DNA of 7,457 nt from UBA7239 sp035456205. GTDB lineage: Bacteria; Pseudomonadota; Gammaproteobacteria; Pseudomonadales; UBA7239. This document shows, one piece after another, positions 5,965 through 7,457 of the stretch. Position 1 is the stretch's first letter, and every line of letters starts with the position of its first letter. The stretch is taken from the NCBI GenBank assembly GCA_035456205.1, contig DATIDQ010000086.1:1-7457 (forward strand). The letters run 5' to 3'. The position numbers were made by a program, and so were the translations under genes. The notes under the pieces were generated by a model. It was not told where the DNA came from. It did no database searches and saw nothing but the letters and a program-made list of their open reading frames with translations.

Positions 5965-6942
5965 ATGTTAGCCAATACTTTTTCCAGTCAATTAAGTCTT
6001 GTTACGGGTGCTGGTGGCTTTATTGGATCGCGATTGCTTTCTGAGTTACACATCAACCGTATCCCTGTGCGTGTGCTTTTACGAAAGCCGTTGTTATTTC
6101 CGCCATCGACCAACACAGTTATTGGCGAGTTGGGAACATCTAATGTTTCATATGCATCGCTACTAGAAGGGGTGGATACCGTATTCCATCTTGCCAATAC
6201 CGCTCATGCACGTTCCGCATCTAGCAGCTATCAGGCTGATTGTGAAACAACATTAAATTTGGCACATCGTGCACGGGAAGCGGGTGTCAAACGTTTTGTT
6301 TTTGTGAGTTCGACAAAAGCAGCTGCTGAGCCAGGTTTATTGAGACGCGATGAAACATGGAGCGAGTGGCCCAAGGATGCTTATGGTTACTGGAAAAGAA
6401 TGGCTGAAAAAAAATTACTGGATGAAATTGATATCCCGCAGCTAGTGATTATTCGTCCATGTCTTGTGTATGGTGCTGGTGTTAAAGGCAATCTGGATAA
6501 ATTGATTCGCGCAATACAACGTGGTTATTTTCCTCCGTTACCGGACACTTCTGCAGAGCGTTCAATGGTGTCAATCAGCGATGTGGTTAACGCCATGCTA
6601 TTAACGGCGATGCATCCGGATGCAAACCGCAAACCCTTGATTGTTGCAGATGATGAGCCCTATACGGCGTATTCAATTTATCTTGCTATACGCATGGCTT
6701 TAGGGAAAGGGCAGCCGCATTGGGCTGTGCCTGTTAGTCTTTTGAAAAATCTGGGAGCACTGGGAGATTTTCTGCAACAGTACTGGTCTGGCTGCCCTGT
6801 ATCCAGTGAAGCAATTTCTCGCTTGACTGAACCTTCTGCATATTCTGCTGCGCAATTAAAACAACTTGGCTGGTATCCCGGCACAACTTTTTACAAGGAG
6901 TTGCCTGCAATTATTTCCACTTGTCTGGAGACAACATCGTGA
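5965..6942 (+). CDS. NAD-dependent sugar epimerase/reductase, WbpV/WreQ-like (extended SDR)
   Basis: Extended short-chain dehydrogenase acting on a nucleotide sugar in the cytoplasm, 325 aa. The Rossmann dinucleotide motif TGAGGFIGS lies at residues 14-22, followed by the FHLAN strand (74-78), VSSTKA (114-119, active-site Ser/Thr) and the catalytic YxxxK as YGYWK (Tyr140, Lys144). Trp143 replaces the Ser common in YGxSK. The RPCLVYG segment (164-170) is the usual sugar-side motif. AGGGA at 5953-5957 sits seven bases before ATG 5965; ATGs at 5957 and 5961 are out of frame. The next gene is a WecA/WbpL-type transferase overlapping by 4 bp. That pairing resembles pseudomonad wbpV-wbpL and Rhizobium wreQ-wreU, where the SDR is a 4-reductase or epimerase making 6-deoxy-HexNAc nucleotide sugars. 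The exact substrate is inferred from context; UDP-hexose 4-epimerase is the alternative. Confidence 0.85.
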   Translation: MLANTFSSQLSLVTGAGGFIGSRLLSELHINRIPVRVLLRKPLLFPPSTNTVIGELGTSNVSYASLLEGVDTVFHLANTAHARSASSSYQADCETTLNLAHRAREAGVKRFVFVSSTKAAAEPGLLRRDETWSEWPKDAYGYWKRMAEKKLLDEIDIPQLVIIRPCLVYGAGVKGNLDKLIRAIQRGYFPPLPDTSAERSMVSISDVVNAMLLTAMHPDANRKPLIVADDEPYTAYSIYLAIRMALGKGQPHWAVPVSLLKNLGALGDFLQQYWSGCPVSSEAISRLTEPSAYSAAQLKQLGWYPGTTFYKELPAIISTCLETTS

Positions 6943-7457
6943 CGCCACTGATCGTGGAGTGGTCGGCTTTCATTGCAACATTCTCCGTGTCGGTAATGTT
7001 ATGCAGATGGATTATTAGTCAAAAACAGGAAGCATGGTTGGATAAACCTAATGAACGTTCCTTGCACAGCACACCGGTACCACGACTGGGTGGTGTGGGT
7101 ATCTGGGGTGGTGTTGTCGTTGGCGTGATGATGGGGTGGGACGTACTCCAGGAAACGATCAATGCCTACTGTGTAATAGCTGCAATATTGTTGCTATTGG
7201 TTGCATTGGTTGATGATAGAAAGGCATTGCCACCCTGGGCGCGTTTATTTGCACAATTCGTGGCAGCGGTGATGGCTGTTTTTGGCGCAAAGTTATATGT
7301 GTATTGGAATATATTTATCTGGATATGGCCCTGGATCGGGATATTGGTTCTACTGTGGGGAATCAATCTGTATAACTTTATGGATGGCATGGATGGCTTT
7401 GCAGGGGCAATGGCTGTTATTGGATTTTCTGCCCTTGCTATTCTTGGATTCATGCAG
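6939..7457 (+). CDS. WecA/WbpL-type undecaprenyl-phosphate sugar-1-phosphate transferase (partial, C-terminus outside window)
   Basis: Polytopic inner-membrane enzyme of glycosyltransferase family 4 (MraY/WecA/WbpL), which moves a HexNAc-1-phosphate from a UDP-sugar to undecaprenyl phosphate and so starts an O-antigen or other polysaccharide unit. The frame is open for 173 codons to the window end. Motifs are DKPNERSLHSTPVPRLGGVG (35-54; relatives read RSSH..PTPRGGG), the Asp pair ALVDDRK (Asp92/Asp93) and NLYNFMDGMDGFAG (143-156, catalytic Asp149/Asp152 region). Hydrophobic helices lie at about 4-24, 52-66, 76-92, 104-122, 125-142 and 154-172. The start is GTG 6939, overlapping the preceding stop as GTGA, with GGAG at 6927-6930 eight bases before it, so translational coupling is likely. 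RSLH and PRLGG depart slightly from the usual RSSH and PRGGG. It could be WecA-like rather than WbpL-like. Confidence 0.9.
   Translation, partial: MTPLIVEWSAFIATFSVSVMLCRWIISQKQEAWLDKPNERSLHSTPVPRLGGVGIWGGVVVGVMMGWDVLQETINAYCVIAAILLLLVALVDDRKALPPWARLFAQFVAAVMAVFGAKLYVYWNIFIWIWPWIGILVLLWGINLYNFMDGMDGFAGAMAVIGFSALAILGFMQ

Noticed and set aside
7166..7453. A 95-codon minus-strand frame at the right end
   Set aside because: It is antisense to the WbpL-like gene, whose DD and NLYNFMDG motifs make the plus-strand reading secure.

Overview
The window reads as an ordinary chromosomal stretch of a gammaproteobacterium, or a close proteobacterial relative. MurI, Bcp, YajC and the type I DAHP synthase all resemble their enterobacterial/pseudomonad counterparts by eye. 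The DUF1329 protein and the WbpV/WbpL-like pair are also familiar from pseudomonads and marine gammaproteobacteria. Base composition is moderate (roughly 45-50 % GC by eye) and fairly even. No rRNA, tRNA, CRISPR array, insertion sequence, integrase or phage gene was seen. Genus cannot be assigned from sequence alone.

Layout. (1) 1-475, minus strand: the N-terminal part of glutamate racemase murI, cut by the window edge. (2) Divergent from it, after 76 bp: bcp (thiol peroxidase, 552-1031) and yajC (Sec accessory subunit, 1078-1413), ending at a bidirectional hairpin terminator (1436-1464). (3) Converging on the same terminator from the minus strand: a 3-deoxy-7-phosphoheptulonate (DAHP) synthase (3172-4257) followed after 43-51 bp by a CaiC-like acyl-CoA synthetase (1485-3128), probably one transcript. 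(4) A 258-bp divergent intergenic region with a candidate aroF promoter and spaced imperfect repeats just ahead of the next gene. (5) Plus strand: an exported, cysteine-free DUF1329 protein (4516-5895) closed by a perfect 34-bp palindromic terminator (5917-5950). (6) Immediately after it: an NAD-dependent epimerase/reductase (5965-6942) overlapped by 4 bp by a WecA/WbpL-type polyprenyl-phosphate sugar-1-phosphate transferase (6939 to the window end). This looks like the first two genes of an O-antigen or exopolysaccharide locus that continues to the right.

Functional logic. murI supplies D-glutamate for peptidoglycan. bcp detoxifies peroxides. yajC assists SecDF. The DAHP synthase commits carbon to aromatic amino acids, and Gly215 hints at the tyrosine-sensitive (AroF) class. 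The acyl-CoA synthetase activates an unknown carboxylic acid. The epimerase plus transferase pair suggests making a 6-deoxy-HexNAc nucleotide sugar and loading it onto undecaprenyl phosphate. I see no clearly new system. The points most worth a second look are the terminator packed against the glycan operon with no room for a downstream promoter, yajC standing apart from tgt and secDF, the DUF1329 gene lacking its usual DUF1302 partner within view, and the spaced TTTCTGG-type repeats in its leader.
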